Origin: Comamonadaceae bacterium
GTDB lineage: Bacteria > Pseudomonadota > Gammaproteobacteria > Burkholderiales > Burkholderiaceae_C
DNA length: 64,000 bases
Reading direction: 5' to 3'
Assembly (NCBI GenBank): GCA_947450675.1
Contig: CANFWI010000005.1
Coordinates: 45,270 to 109,269, forward strand
The position numbers and the translations under genes are program-made. Of the stretch, positions 53,024 to 61,736 are shown piece by piece. Each line of letters begins with the position of its first letter. The first letter of the stretch is position 1. The notes under the pieces were generated by a model, which did no database searches, was not told the DNA's origin, and saw nothing but the letters and a program-made list of their open reading frames with translations.

Positions 53024-54579
53024 CAGAACAAATCGCCTTGGGGTGAGGGCTCGTTCGGCGTTTTGGCAGTCCGCTCGCGCTTGGACTTACCTCCTTGCCC
53101 AGTGGCTGGCAAACCGCTTTTGCGTGAACCGTGACGGGCCTGCACACCACCCGCTTCCAGCCGTGCCGCAGCGGTCTGACGCAGCCCATACAAGCGGTCT
53201 TTGGCCACCTTTAAGACGACCTTTTCATTGACGATAGGTGCCGGGTAATCCACGCCGATGAAGCAACCCACCATGCGCTGCACGCTGATGTCCATCTTCC
53301 ACGGCTCGGCCAAGTAAGGCAGCGGCACGCGCGTCAGTTCTGGCACCCAGCGGCGAATGAAGATTCCCTCGGGGTCTTGGTCATGGGCCTGCTTGGTGGG
53401 CGAGTAAATGCGCAAGGTGTTGATGCCCGTGGTGCCACTTTGCATTTGCATTTGGCTCCAATGGATGCCGGGCTCAAAGTCTAAGAATTGGCGCGCCAAA
53501 AAGAGGCCCGGCTCACGCCAATGCAGCCACAGGTGATAGCTTGAAAAACTCACCAGCATCGCCCGCATCCGAAAGTTAAGCCAGCCGGTGGCTTTGAGCG
53601 AGCGCATGCAAGCGTCCACCATGGGGTAGCCGGTTTGCCCCGCACACCAAGCCGCAAAGTGCTCTTGGTTGAAGTCGTCTTCACGCAGTCCGTCGCAGGC
53701 ACGCGCAAAGTTGTTGAATTCAATGCCCGGTTCATCTTCCAGCTTTTGCATGAAATGGCAGTGCCAGCGGATTCGTCCGGCAAAGCCACGCAGCGCGTAG
53801 GCAAAGCCACGGTCGTTGGTGTTGGCAATAGCGGCCTCGGTGGCTTGGTGTACGGCTCGCATCGACAGCGTGCCAAAGGCCAGATGCGGACTCAAGCGAC
53901 TGCAGCCGTCTTCTGCCGTGAGCGGGCTTGAAATGGCTTTGCGGTAGTTGTGGCCGCGTGATTGCAAAAATGAATGGAGTGTTTGTAAGGCGGCTTTTTC
54001 GCCCGCTGCTTGCAAGGTCTTGCCGTGCGGCGAAAACCCCAGACTGCTGAGCGTCGGCAAGTCGGGTTGTGCCACTGACACAGCGGCGTTGAATCTATCG
54101 TTGAGCACATGCTGCGGCGCGTCCATCCGTGACTGCCAGCGCTTGGCCCAGCCCGAGCGGCTGCGCAGACGGCGAACAACGCCAGTCTGCGTGAATTCCT
54201 GCCACTGCGCCCGCTGCAATCGACACCATGCCGCGACATTCAAATCGCGCTGGTAGGACCAACCAGACCCGGTTTCTTCGTGGCTCAGCAGATGGGTGAA
54301 GCCGACCTCCATATGCAGCTTGTCAAGCACCTCCACCGCAGGGCCAACACGCACCAAAAGCGGCATGCCGCGCAAGGCCAACGCAGCGCGTAATTCACGC
54401 AAACAGCCCAACGCAAAGTCCACGTGGCTGGCGTCGCATTCTGGGCTTTGCAACCAGTCGGGTTCGATGATGAACAGGCCGAGGGCGTCAGGGTGACTCT
54501 GTGCCGCCGCCAAGGCAGCATGGTCATGCACGCGCAGATCGCGTTTGAACCAAACCAAGGCACGTTGGGGCGCGATCAA
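53023..54579 (-). CDS. Cryptochrome/deoxyribodipyrimidine photolyase family protein
   Basis: 518-residue flavoprotein. N-terminal antenna domain starts RALVWFKRDLRVHDHAALAAA; the FAD domain shows RGFAGRIRWHCHFMQKLEDEPGIEF, MVDACMRSLKATGWLNFRMRAMLVSF, FLDFEPGIHWSQMQMQSGTTGINTLRIYSP, typical of the cryptochrome/photolyase group that co-occurs with DUF2256. The last 50 residues are basic and low-complexity. It should repair UV-induced pyrimidine dimers with blue light or act in light sensing. It ends at DUF2256 and follows the TIGR03643 gene by 15 bp. Confidence 0.9.
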   Translation of the reverse strand: MIAPQRALVWFKRDLRVHDHAALAAAQSHPDALGLFIIEPDWLQSPECDASHVDFALGCLRELRAALALRGMPLLVRVGPAVEVLDKLHMEVGFTHLLSHEETGSGWSYQRDLNVAAWCRLQRAQWQEFTQTGVVRRLRSRSGWAKRWQSRMDAPQHVLNDRFNAAVSVAQPDLPTLSSLGFSPHGKTLQAAGEKAALQTLHSFLQSRGHNYRKAISSPLTAEDGCSRLSPHLAFGTLSMRAVHQATEAAIANTNDRGFAYALRGFAGRIRWHCHFMQKLEDEPGIEFNNFARACDGLREDDFNQEHFAAWCAGQTGYPMVDACMRSLKATGWLNFRMRAMLVSFSSYHLWLHWREPGLFLARQFLDFEPGIHWSQMQMQSGTTGINTLRIYSPTKQAHDQDPEGIFIRRWVPELTRVPLPYLAEPWKMDISVQRMVGCFIGVDYPAPIVNEKVVLKVAKDRLYGLRQTAAARLEAGGVQARHGSRKSGLPATGQGGKSKRERTAKTPNEPSPQGDLF

Positions 54580-54594
54580 ACCAGCACCCCTAAC

Positions 54595-54876
54595 TCAGGA
54601 CTGTCGCGTGTGGGATGCGCGATGCCGCAGCAACTTGGCGCCGCGCAGCACCGCGTGCTTAGTGACACGACCGGCCATTCTTTTGCGCCACATCCGGAAC
54701 GACGATGGCTTCATGTGAAGGCGCATGAGGGCAACCACCGCCGACTCGTTCAAGCCGAATTGCACCGCCATCGCCTCGAAAGGCGTGCGGTCTTCCCAAG
54801 CCATCTCGATGATGCGTGAGATGTCTGCTTCTGTGAGGTCTGTGAGGACTGGCACGGTGGCGTTGCGGCTAGGCAT
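54595..54876 (-). CDS. TIGR03643/DUF2805 family small protein
   Basis: 93 residues: LTEADISRIIEMAWEDRTPFEAMAVQFGLNESAVVALMRLHMKPSSFRMWRKRM, a predicted helix-turn-helix, and a basic tail. It matches the TIGR03643 group, which travels with photolyase and DUF2256 genes. It may bind nucleic acid; role unknown. Overlaps the double-cupin gene by eight bases. Confidence 0.85.
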   Translation of the reverse strand: MPSRNATVPVLTDLTEADISRIIEMAWEDRTPFEAMAVQFGLNESAVVALMRLHMKPSSFRMWRKRMAGRVTKHAVLRGAKLLRHRASHTRQS

Positions 54877-55537
54877 CCAGCAGGTGTCCGGTTTTGACCA
54901 AAATCTGACAACCTTCTACGCTGAAGGGTTGGTGCTGGCTCAGGTGCGGACTGCGCAGCCAACTGCCTTGCGGGTAGTCGCCGTGTTCGTCTGAGAAGAC
55001 GCCTTCGACGACGAAAATTTCTTCGCCGCCGTAATGTCGATGCGGATTGAAGTAGGTGCCTGGCGCCCACTGCACCATGGCGGTGTGGCTGGTGCCGAAC
55101 TCCGACAGCGGCAACACGGTCAGGCCGGGCACCATGCCTTGGCGCCACTGCGCTTGCCGGGTCGGTATGACCACGCGCTCTAGGTCCTGCGGATCTAAGT
55201 GGCGCAGCTTGACGAACAAAGTGCAACCGCTTTCAGAAAAAGGGGCGTGTGCAGAACCCGGCGGGTTCTTGATGTAAGTGCCGGGGCCATAGTCACCCGA
55301 CTCGTCGCTCAAGGTTCCCTCAAGCACCAAAATTTCTTCGCCCAGCGCGTGCGTGTGCAAGTCAAAGCGGGCGCCAGCGTCATAACGCACGACCGAGGTA
55401 GCGCGGGCTACCTCGCCGCCATCACGGGCCAGCAAACGGCGGTGCACCAGTGGCGACGGCGATGGCAGCCAAGGCAATGCATGGCTGTCCAAAATGCAGC
55501 GTTGTGCCACATCGGCATTCAAACGAAGATCGTTCAT
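54869..55537 (-). CDS. Double-cupin, ChrR-like protein
   Basis: 222 residues from the ATG at 55537; the frame runs further upstream through another small gene. Two similar cupin repeats: GARFDLHTHALGEEILVLEG and GTYFNPHRHYGGEEIFVVEG, each with the HxHxxxEE metal pattern. ChrR-type cupins form the C-terminal sensor of anti-sigma factors for singlet oxygen, but the zinc-binding anti-sigma domain is missing here. Next to a photolyase, a part in photo-oxidative stress is plausible. Substrate or ligand unknown. Confidence 0.82.
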   Translation of the reverse strand: MNDLRLNADVAQRCILDSHALPWLPSPSPLVHRRLLARDGGEVARATSVVRYDAGARFDLHTHALGEEILVLEGTLSDESGDYGPGTYIKNPPGSAHAPFSESGCTLFVKLRHLDPQDLERVVIPTRQAQWRQGMVPGLTVLPLSEFGTSHTAMVQWAPGTYFNPHRHYGGEEIFVVEGVFSDEHGDYPQGSWLRSPHLSQHQPFSVEGCQILVKTGHLLDA

Positions 55538-55547
55538 CGCACTGCTT

Positions 55548-55691
55548 TCATGGGGACTCGGCATCGGCCAAAGGAGGGCTGAGCACGGGGGCGCACATTT
55601 TTTCGCCGTCCCAGACTTGTCCGCACCAGCACGCACCCTGCGCATCAATAATGCAGGTGCCAGTCCCGCAACAGCGTTCTTCGTCTTGCAT
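55548..55691 (-). CDS. 47-residue cysteine-rich protein
   Basis: Small gene read by eye: MQDEERCCGTGTCIIDAQGA... with six cysteines (C7, C8, C13, C21, C23, C33), a CWCG and a WDGEKMC segment. AGGGAG six bases upstream is a strong ribosome site. It ends ten bases before the double-cupin ATG and is likely in the same operon. Cys arrangement suggests metal binding. I know of similar short proteins in Burkholderiales but no function. Confidence 0.75.
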   Translation of the reverse strand: MQDEERCCGTGTCIIDAQGACWCGQVWDGEKMCAPVLSPPLADAESP

Positions 55692-56098
55692 AAAAGGCTC
55701 CCTCTGTGGTCAATGGCGTTTACGCACTGTGTATGCGAAAGGCCTTTATTTTCACCATTTCCGCATAACGCAGACCGGTTTGAGGGTATTGATGCGAAGA
55801 AGGCGAAGGCAAGGGATACGGCGGATGCCGAGCACGGCCTTGGCGTCAAGCAAAGCGAGGATGCGGATGGTCTTTTTTTCGTGCAAGCACCCGAGACTCG
55901 GATGGTTCTTTGGGACCCGATGGGGCATCTTGAGCGGGCAGTAGGCTGTCAAAAAACATGATCTTTACCTTTTAAATATTGGAAGCTTTAAAAGTACTTT
56001 GAAGCTTAGATGATGTTCACCTATCAGCGACTGATGATGTATCAGCGAAACCACGCGCTTTGTGTCAGCACAGTCTGACAGCCGACTCAAACAGTGAT
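55692..56098. other. Intergenic, no convincing gene
   Basis: About 400 bp between the Cys-rich gene and the phaB terminator. Open frames on both strands (for example 55952-55752 minus) lack family motifs and ribosome sites. The promoter of the cupin-photolyase operon should lie here. Confidence 0.5.
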
Positions 56099-56127
56099 AA
56101 AAAAACCTGCCGAAGCAGGTTTTTTTA
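56099..56127. terminator. Bidirectional terminator after phaB
   Basis: A-run, then CCTGC-CGAA-GCAGG and a run of seven T; symmetric, so it can work in both directions. It lies 17 bp after the phaB stop. Confidence 0.88.
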
Positions 56128-56143
56128 TCAGCGTGTACCGCTA

Positions 56144-56881
56144 TCAGCCCATGTGCAAACCGCCGTTGAGCGAGAAGTCTGCACCGGTTGCGTAACCACC
56201 TTCGTCTGAAGCAATCCAAGAAATGATCGAAGCGATCTCTTCTGGTTTGCCGAGACGCTTGGCTGGCACACCAGAGACAATTTTTTCGAGCACGTCAGGC
56301 CGAATCGCTTTGACCATGTCGGTGCCGATGTAGCCTGGGCTGACGGTGTTGACGGTCACCCCTTTGCTGGCGACTTCTTGCGCCAGCGCCATGGTGAAAC
56401 CATGCAGACCGGCTTTGGCAGTCGAGTAATTGACTTGGCCGAACTGACCCTTTTGACCGTTGACGGAAGAGATGTTGATGACGCGCCCAAAGCCCGCTTC
56501 AATCATGCCTTCAATGACCTGCTTGGTCACATTGAACATGCTGTCCAAGTTGGTCGAAATCACAGCGTCCCAATCGGCCTTGCTCATCTTGCGAAACTGA
56601 CCGTCACGGGTGATACCGGCGTTGTTGACCAGCACACTGACCGGGCCGTGGTCGGCCTTGACTTTGTCAAAGGCCGCGACGGTGGAGTCCCAGTCACCGA
56701 CGTTGCCGACGGAGGCGTAGAAAGTGTGACCGAGCAATTTTTGCTCAGCCAACCATTTGGCGGCGTCCCGCGTCGGGCCACAACCGGCAACGACTTTGAA
56801 GCCGTCTTGGTCAAGTCGCTGGCAAATAGCCGTTCCGATACCACCCATGCCGCCTGTGACGTAAGCTACTTTTTGTGTCAT
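56144..56881 (-). CDS. phaB: Acetoacetyl-CoA reductase PhaB
   Basis: NADPH-dependent SDR that makes (R)-3-hydroxybutyryl-CoA for polyester synthesis. N-terminal TGGMGGIG cofactor motif, NNAG, catalytic SSVNGQKGQFGQVNYSTAKAG with Tyr-x3-Lys, and a terminal GADFSLNGGLHMG, as in Cupriavidus PhaB. 245 residues. AAGGA lies seven bases before the ATG. Third gene of phaC-phaA-phaB. Confidence 0.96.
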   Translation of the reverse strand: MTQKVAYVTGGMGGIGTAICQRLDQDGFKVVAGCGPTRDAAKWLAEQKLLGHTFYASVGNVGDWDSTVAAFDKVKADHGPVSVLVNNAGITRDGQFRKMSKADWDAVISTNLDSMFNVTKQVIEGMIEAGFGRVINISSVNGQKGQFGQVNYSTAKAGLHGFTMALAQEVASKGVTVNTVSPGYIGTDMVKAIRPDVLEKIVSGVPAKRLGKPEEIASIISWIASDEGGYATGADFSLNGGLHMG

Positions 56882-56941
56882 GTCTCGTTCCTTTGATTAT
56901 TGTTAAAAATGATTATCTTCGCCGCAAGTATTACTCTAAAT

Positions 56942-58120
56942 TCAGCGCTCCAGTGTCAGCGCAACACCCATTCCGCCGCCAATGCACAGGCTGGCAATGC
57001 CCTTCTTGGCGTCGCGCCGCACCATCTCGTGCAGCAGCGTCACCAAAATGCGGCAGCCGGATGCACCGATCGGGTGACCAATCGCAATCGCGCCACCATT
57101 GACGTTGATCTTGCTGGTGTCCCAGCCCATCTCTTTATTAACTGCACAAGCTTGGGCCGCAAAGGCTTCGTTGATTTCCAGTAAGTCGAGGTCTTGCGCG
57201 TTCCAGCCCGCGCGTTGCAAGGCTTTGGTGGACGCGCTCACAGGCCCCATGCCCATGAGGGCTGGGTCGAGGCCGCTGGTGGCGTAGCTGGCAATGCGCG
57301 CCAGTGGTTTTAAACCCAAGGCGGCGGCTTTTTTGGCGGTCATGACCATCACCGCAGCGGCGCCGTCGTTGATGCCAGACGCGTTGCCGGCGGTCACACT
57401 GCCGGCTTTGTCAAAAGCTGGGCGCAAACCCGCCAAGCCGTCGGCATTGGTTTTACGGTTGATGAATTCGTCAGCCGAGAAAATGATCGGATCGCCCTTT
57501 TTCTGGGCAATCGAAAACGGCACGATCTCATCTTTGAACTTACCGGCATCTTGGGCCGCAGCCGCTTTGGTCTGGCTGGACAGCGCGAGTGCGTCTTGCA
57601 TGGCGCGGTCAATGCCGTATTTCTTGGCGACGTTTTCAGCCGTGATGCCCATGTGATACTGGTTGTAAACGTCCCACAGACCGTCGACGATCATGGTGTC
57701 GGTCATCTTCCAGTCACCCATGCGTTGACCGTCACGCGAACCATTCAGCACGTGCGGTGAGGCGCTCATGTTTTCTTGACCGCCGGCAATGACGATCTCG
57801 CTGTCGCCGGTGGCCACCGACTGCGCAGCCAGCATCACGGCCTTCAAGCCAGAGCCACAAACCGCATTGATGGTCAGGCCCGGAATAGCGTGTGGCAAGC
57901 CCGACTTGAGCACCGACTGACGCGCAGGGTTTTGGCCCACGCCGGCGGCCAGCACTTGGCCCATGATGACTTCACCGACGAGATCGGCAGGCAGGCCGGA
58001 ACGTTCCATCAAGGCTTTGATGACGGCAGCACCCAGCTCGGTGGCCGGCGTCTTGGCCAGCGCACCGCCAAACTTGCCGACCGCTGTACGCGCCGCTGAA
58101 ACGATAACGATGTCTTCCAT
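56942..58120 (-). CDS. phaA: Acetyl-CoA acetyltransferase PhaA
   Basis: Biosynthetic thiolase condensing two acetyl-CoA. Nucleophile C88 in NAVCGSGLKAV, GHPIGASGCRI with the catalytic His, and CIGGGMGVA with the second Cys near the end. 392 residues, normal. Middle gene of the polyester operon. Confidence 0.96.
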   Translation of the reverse strand: MEDIVIVSAARTAVGKFGGALAKTPATELGAAVIKALMERSGLPADLVGEVIMGQVLAAGVGQNPARQSVLKSGLPHAIPGLTINAVCGSGLKAVMLAAQSVATGDSEIVIAGGQENMSASPHVLNGSRDGQRMGDWKMTDTMIVDGLWDVYNQYHMGITAENVAKKYGIDRAMQDALALSSQTKAAAAQDAGKFKDEIVPFSIAQKKGDPIIFSADEFINRKTNADGLAGLRPAFDKAGSVTAGNASGINDGAAAVMVMTAKKAAALGLKPLARIASYATSGLDPALMGMGPVSASTKALQRAGWNAQDLDLLEINEAFAAQACAVNKEMGWDTSKINVNGGAIAIGHPIGASGCRILVTLLHEMVRRDAKKGIASLCIGGGMGVALTLER

Positions 58121-58168
58121 TTTTTTGTCTCTTTCTAGTTGCTAATGAATAGTTATGGGTAGCGGATC

Positions 58169-59875
58169 TCAGGCTTTGACCTTGACGTAGCGCCCCGGCG
58201 CGGGCTCGATGACTTTGTATTTGCGACTGCCATAGGTCTTGGGTGCAGCAATTTGCTTGCCAGCTTGACGTTTGAGCCAAGCTGACCAGTCTGTCCACCA
58301 GCTGCCGGGGTGCTCGGTGGCGCCGGCCAGCCATGCGTCATGGGTGGTGGTCAGCTTGTCACTGGTCCAATACGAGCGTTTCTTTTTAGCCGGCGGATTG
58401 ATCACGCCCGCAATATGGCCCGATGCGCCCATGACAAAACGCTTAGGGCCTTTGAGCACTTGGGTTGAGGCATAAGCCCCCTGAATCGGCACGATATGGT
58501 CTTCACGCGAGCCGTAAATATAGGCGGGCATGTCGAGCTTGGACAGATCGACGGGCTGACCACAAATGGTCAATTTGCCGGGCTTGGCCAAGTTGTTTTC
58601 GAAGTAAGTGTTGCGCAGGTACCAAGCGTAAAACGGGCCGGGCAAATTGGTCGAGTCGCTGTTCCAGTAGAGCAAGTCAAATGGTGGCGGCGTTTCACCT
58701 TTGAGGTAATTGCCCACCACGTAATTCCAGACCAAGTCGTTAGGCCGCAAAAAGCTGAAGGTCGAGGCCAAGTCTTGCCCCTTCAGCAGACCGCCCTGCC
58801 CCATCTGCATTTCGCGAAATTTGACGGCCGTTTCATCAATGAAAATGTCCAGAATGCCGGTGTCCGAAAAATCCAGCAAGGACGTCAAAAACGTCACGCT
58901 AGAGACCGGCTTTTCACCGCGTGCAGCCAGCACAGCTAGGGCTGTCGCCAGAATCGTTCCACCGACACAAAAACCAAGCGCATTGATGGTTTTGACGCCA
59001 GTGATGTCACGCGTCACCTTGATGGCTTCAATGGCTGCGTTCTCAATGTAGTCGTCCCAGGTTTTGTCCTGCATCGACTCGTCCGGGTTGCTCCAGCTGA
59101 CGACAAAGGTGCGATGGCCTTGCTCAACCGCATAACGAATCAATGAGTTCGCAGGCTGCAGGTCGAGGATGTAAAACTTGTTGATGCAAGGCGGCACCAA
59201 CAACAGCGGTTTTTCAAACACCTTGGCAGTCAGGGGCTTGTACTCCAGCAGCTGGAAATACGCATTTTCATAGACCACAGCACCTTCGGTGGTGGCCACA
59301 TTCTTGCCGACTTCAAAATTGCTTTCATCGGTCATGGAGACGTGCCCCTGACGCATGTCGTGCATCAGGTTTTGCAGGCCTTGGGCGATGCTTTCGCCTT
59401 TCGTTTCGATGGCTTTTTTCTGCGCATCGGCATTCAGTGCCAAAAAATTACTGGGGGCTGCTGCGGCCAGCCATTGCTCAACCGCAAAGCGCACGCGGGC
59501 TTTGGTTTTTTCGTCGCCTTCAACCGCCTCAGCCATGCCCATCAAGGCTTGCGAATTGAGCATGTAAGAAGAAGCGGAAAAATGCGCCAGCGGATTGGTG
59601 AGCCAAGCTTCCGCGGCAAAGCGCCTGTCTGCTGACGCGGTGGCGGGTGCGGCTTCGGGCGAGAAACCTTTGTTCCACAAAGAACTGGCTTCTTGGATGT
59701 AAGCGCGCTGAATTTCCAGTAGCTTGGCAGAGTCAAATTGAAGTGCTGGGCCTGCGTCTGCTGTCTTGGGTAAACCCGGCATCAAGACATGAGGCGTCAC
59801 GCCCTTTTGCATACTCAAACCCAGGGTTTCCTGGAATTGCCGAGCCATCTCAGACCACTTTGCGTCAGAATTCAT
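58169..59875 (-). CDS. phaC: Class I poly(3-hydroxyalkanoate) synthase PhaC
   Basis: Polymerises hydroxyacyl-CoA on the granule surface. Lipase-like box GFCVGG with C303, the PHB-synthase N domain (NPLAHFSASSYMLNSQAL), VPPCINKFYILDLQPANSL, DLVWNYVVGNYLKG, and the catalytic His region GASGHIAGVINPP. The length of 568 fits class I. GAGG five bases before ATG. First gene of the operon; no phasin or phaR gene is present in view. Confidence 0.96.
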   Translation of the reverse strand: MNSDAKWSEMARQFQETLGLSMQKGVTPHVLMPGLPKTADAGPALQFDSAKLLEIQRAYIQEASSLWNKGFSPEAAPATASADRRFAAEAWLTNPLAHFSASSYMLNSQALMGMAEAVEGDEKTKARVRFAVEQWLAAAAPSNFLALNADAQKKAIETKGESIAQGLQNLMHDMRQGHVSMTDESNFEVGKNVATTEGAVVYENAYFQLLEYKPLTAKVFEKPLLLVPPCINKFYILDLQPANSLIRYAVEQGHRTFVVSWSNPDESMQDKTWDDYIENAAIEAIKVTRDITGVKTINALGFCVGGTILATALAVLAARGEKPVSSVTFLTSLLDFSDTGILDIFIDETAVKFREMQMGQGGLLKGQDLASTFSFLRPNDLVWNYVVGNYLKGETPPPFDLLYWNSDSTNLPGPFYAWYLRNTYFENNLAKPGKLTICGQPVDLSKLDMPAYIYGSREDHIVPIQGAYASTQVLKGPKRFVMGASGHIAGVINPPAKKKRSYWTSDKLTTTHDAWLAGATEHPGSWWTDWSAWLKRQAGKQIAAPKTYGSRKYKVIEPAPGRYVKVKA

Positions 59876-59995
59876 GTTGCCTCTTGCGTTAGCGAATAGC
59901 CGGTGGTCTTTTGGGAAAGACTCTCATGCCAGCGTCTACAGTTAACCGACTATGGATAGTTTTTATTTCGCCCAGCTTACTACGCACCTACTTTT

Positions 59996-60322
59996 ATGTA
60001 CTTGATTGCCATTGCTTGGATGTATGTTGTGCTCATGATGAGTGTTGCCGAAGCCACCAACTCCACAGGAACCGTTCTGGGTGCCCTGATCACGTTTGTA
60101 CTCTATGGCGCACTGCCTTTGACATTGGTGCTTTACCTGATGCGAACGCCAGCGAGACGACGCGCCATCAAGGCCAAAGACAAAGCTGAAGACATGCAAA
60201 AAATAACAGATGCCGACATCAACAACGCGAGCATGAACAACTCAGACTTGCCAAACACAAGCAGCCATGCGGCCGGTGCTGCGCCCACCGACAGCATCCC
60301 GGCGGTGCGAAAAAAACTGTAA
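59996..60322 (+). CDS. Small conserved membrane protein
   Basis: 108 residues: two hydrophobic segments (about 2-20 and 27-48, MYLIAIAWMYVVLMMSVAEA and ITFVLYGALPLTLVLYLM), then a basic, disordered tail. Similar short proteins occur in many Burkholderiales; function unknown. Its last 81 bases overlap the convergent pgeF gene. Confidence 0.7.
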   Translation: MYLIAIAWMYVVLMMSVAEATNSTGTVLGALITFVLYGALPLTLVLYLMRTPARRRAIKAKDKAEDMQKITDADINNASMNNSDLPNTSSHAAGAAPTDSIPAVRKKL

Positions 60323-61084
60323 AGGCCGACTGACGGTGCACCAATCATCCGTGCCGTCATTGCCATAAATTTGGGTGATGCCGAGGGCGTTCAATCTGAG
60401 TCGTGCCAAGCCCGGTAAATCAGCTAAATATTTGGTTTGATCGACCTTTCCCGCGACAGGCAAGAACATCGCTCCTGCCGCCGGCTGCACGGCTTCAAAC
60501 GCAGCCTTCACCTCGGCACCCACCTCAAAAGCTGTCGGCCCGATACAGGGGCCCAGCCATGCGATGGTTCTGGGCGCAACCGCATCCTGGGCAGCGTCAG
60601 CCGAAGCAGCGAAATGCCTGAAGGTGGCCTCCAAAATACCGTCAAATGGCGTCTGACCTGCGTTAGCCGGTGTGGCGATACGCGGCGGCCCAGCCAAACC
60701 GCGCCAGCCGGCATGCGCCGCAGCCACGACGGGCTGGTCCAGGTGCGCAAACAGCACCGGCAAGCAGTCAGCCACCATGACCGTGCAGGCCAAGCCGCGC
60801 TGCCGCGTCAGGCATGCGTCGGCCGCCAGACCATCAACGCTGCCATGACTCAGTTCCAGCACCTCGGTGCCGTGCACCTGCTGCAAAAAGACCGGCTGAC
60901 AACCGATGGCACGCTGCAAAATCAATCGATTGGCGGCGACGGCAGCGACAGAATCACCGACGTGGCCACCTAAATTCATGGTGTCGAAAGGCGGCAGCGA
61001 AACGCCGCCTTGACGCGTGGTGAAGACCGCACGCACACCCGCGGGCGCGGGCCAGCGCGGGGTCAGCCAGTCAGGGTTATTCAC
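60242..61084 (-). CDS. pgeF: Peptidoglycan editing factor PgeF (YfiH/laccase-domain)
   Basis: Cytoplasmic metalloenzyme of the YfiH family, linked to correction of mis-built peptidoglycan precursors. Motifs: TTRQGGVS, QQVHGTEVLEL, MVADCLPVLFA, AAHAGWRGLAG, WLGPCIGPTAFEVG, and the terminal FFSHRRDAVGGRSTGRMAACVWQV. I take the GTG at 61084, overlapping the maiA stop by eight bases, which gives 280 residues; the frame further upstream lies in maiA. A short insert (RIATPANAGQTPFDG) follows GWRG. Confidence 0.9.
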   Translation of the reverse strand: MNNPDWLTPRWPAPAGVRAVFTTRQGGVSLPPFDTMNLGGHVGDSVAAVAANRLILQRAIGCQPVFLQQVHGTEVLELSHGSVDGLAADACLTRQRGLACTVMVADCLPVLFAHLDQPVVAAAHAGWRGLAGPPRIATPANAGQTPFDGILEATFRHFAASADAAQDAVAPRTIAWLGPCIGPTAFEVGAEVKAAFEAVQPAAGAMFLPVAGKVDQTKYLADLPGLARLRLNALGITQIYGNDGTDDWCTVSRPLQFFSHRRDAVGGRSTGRMAACVWQV

Positions 61085-61712
61085 TGTCTGGGCAGGCCGA
61101 AGGTTCTGCGAGCTTGAAAGCGGGTAATGCCATGCAGGCCTCGTAGGCGCGCATGGTTCGCGGCAAACCTTCAAAGCTGACGTCAAACCGGCTGGCATTG
61201 AAGATTTGTGGCACCAAGCAGCAGTCCGCCAAAGTCGGGGTCTCGCCATAGCAAAAATTCGAATCTGGCAATTGCGCCAACTGACGCTCAAAGGCTTCGA
61301 GACCCTCACGGCACCAGTGCCGATACCAGGTATTTTTGGCTTCGTCGTCGACCTTCAGTTCACGCACCAAGTACTTCAGCACGCGCAGGTTGTTCAGCGG
61401 ATGAATGTCGCAGGCAATTGACTGCGCCAGCGCCCGCACCTTGGCACGGCCCAAGGCATCAGCCGGCAGCAAAGGCGGCTCTGGGTGGGTTTCGTCGAGG
61501 TATTCGATGATCGCCATCGACTGCGACAAGCGCTCGTTGTCGGTCTCCAGCAAGGGCACCAAGGTGTCGGCTGACAAGGCGACATACGGCGGCTTTTTAT
61601 GGTCACCGCGGGCAATGTGCACCGACACGTAGTCATAGTCCAAGCCCTTGAGGTTCAGGGCAATGCGAACCCGGTAAGAGGCCGACGAACGAAAGTAGTT
61701 GTGCAGTTTCAT
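61077..61712 (-). CDS. maiA: Maleylacetoacetate isomerase / zeta-class glutathione transferase
   Basis: 211 residues from the ATG at 61712. GST fold with the zeta signature SSASYRVRIALNLKGLDY in the N-terminal domain, an IIEYLDETHP-like IEYLDETHPEPPLLP, and FCYGETPTLADCCLVPQIFNA in the C-terminal domain. The first Cys of SSCS is Ala, as in many bacterial members. No other tyrosine-degradation gene is adjacent, so a general GST role is possible. Confidence 0.88.
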   Translation of the reverse strand: MKLHNYFRSSASYRVRIALNLKGLDYDYVSVHIARGDHKKPPYVALSADTLVPLLETDNERLSQSMAIIEYLDETHPEPPLLPADALGRAKVRALAQSIACDIHPLNNLRVLKYLVRELKVDDEAKNTWYRHWCREGLEAFERQLAQLPDSNFCYGETPTLADCCLVPQIFNASRFDVSFEGLPRTMRAYEACMALPAFKLAEPSACPDSE

Positions 61713-61736
61713 GCAGAAAGCATACCGCAAGGAAAA

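Noticed and set aside
55752..55952. 66-codon minus-strand frame
   Set aside because: No ribosome site, no motif, and basic low-complexity composition from the other strand.
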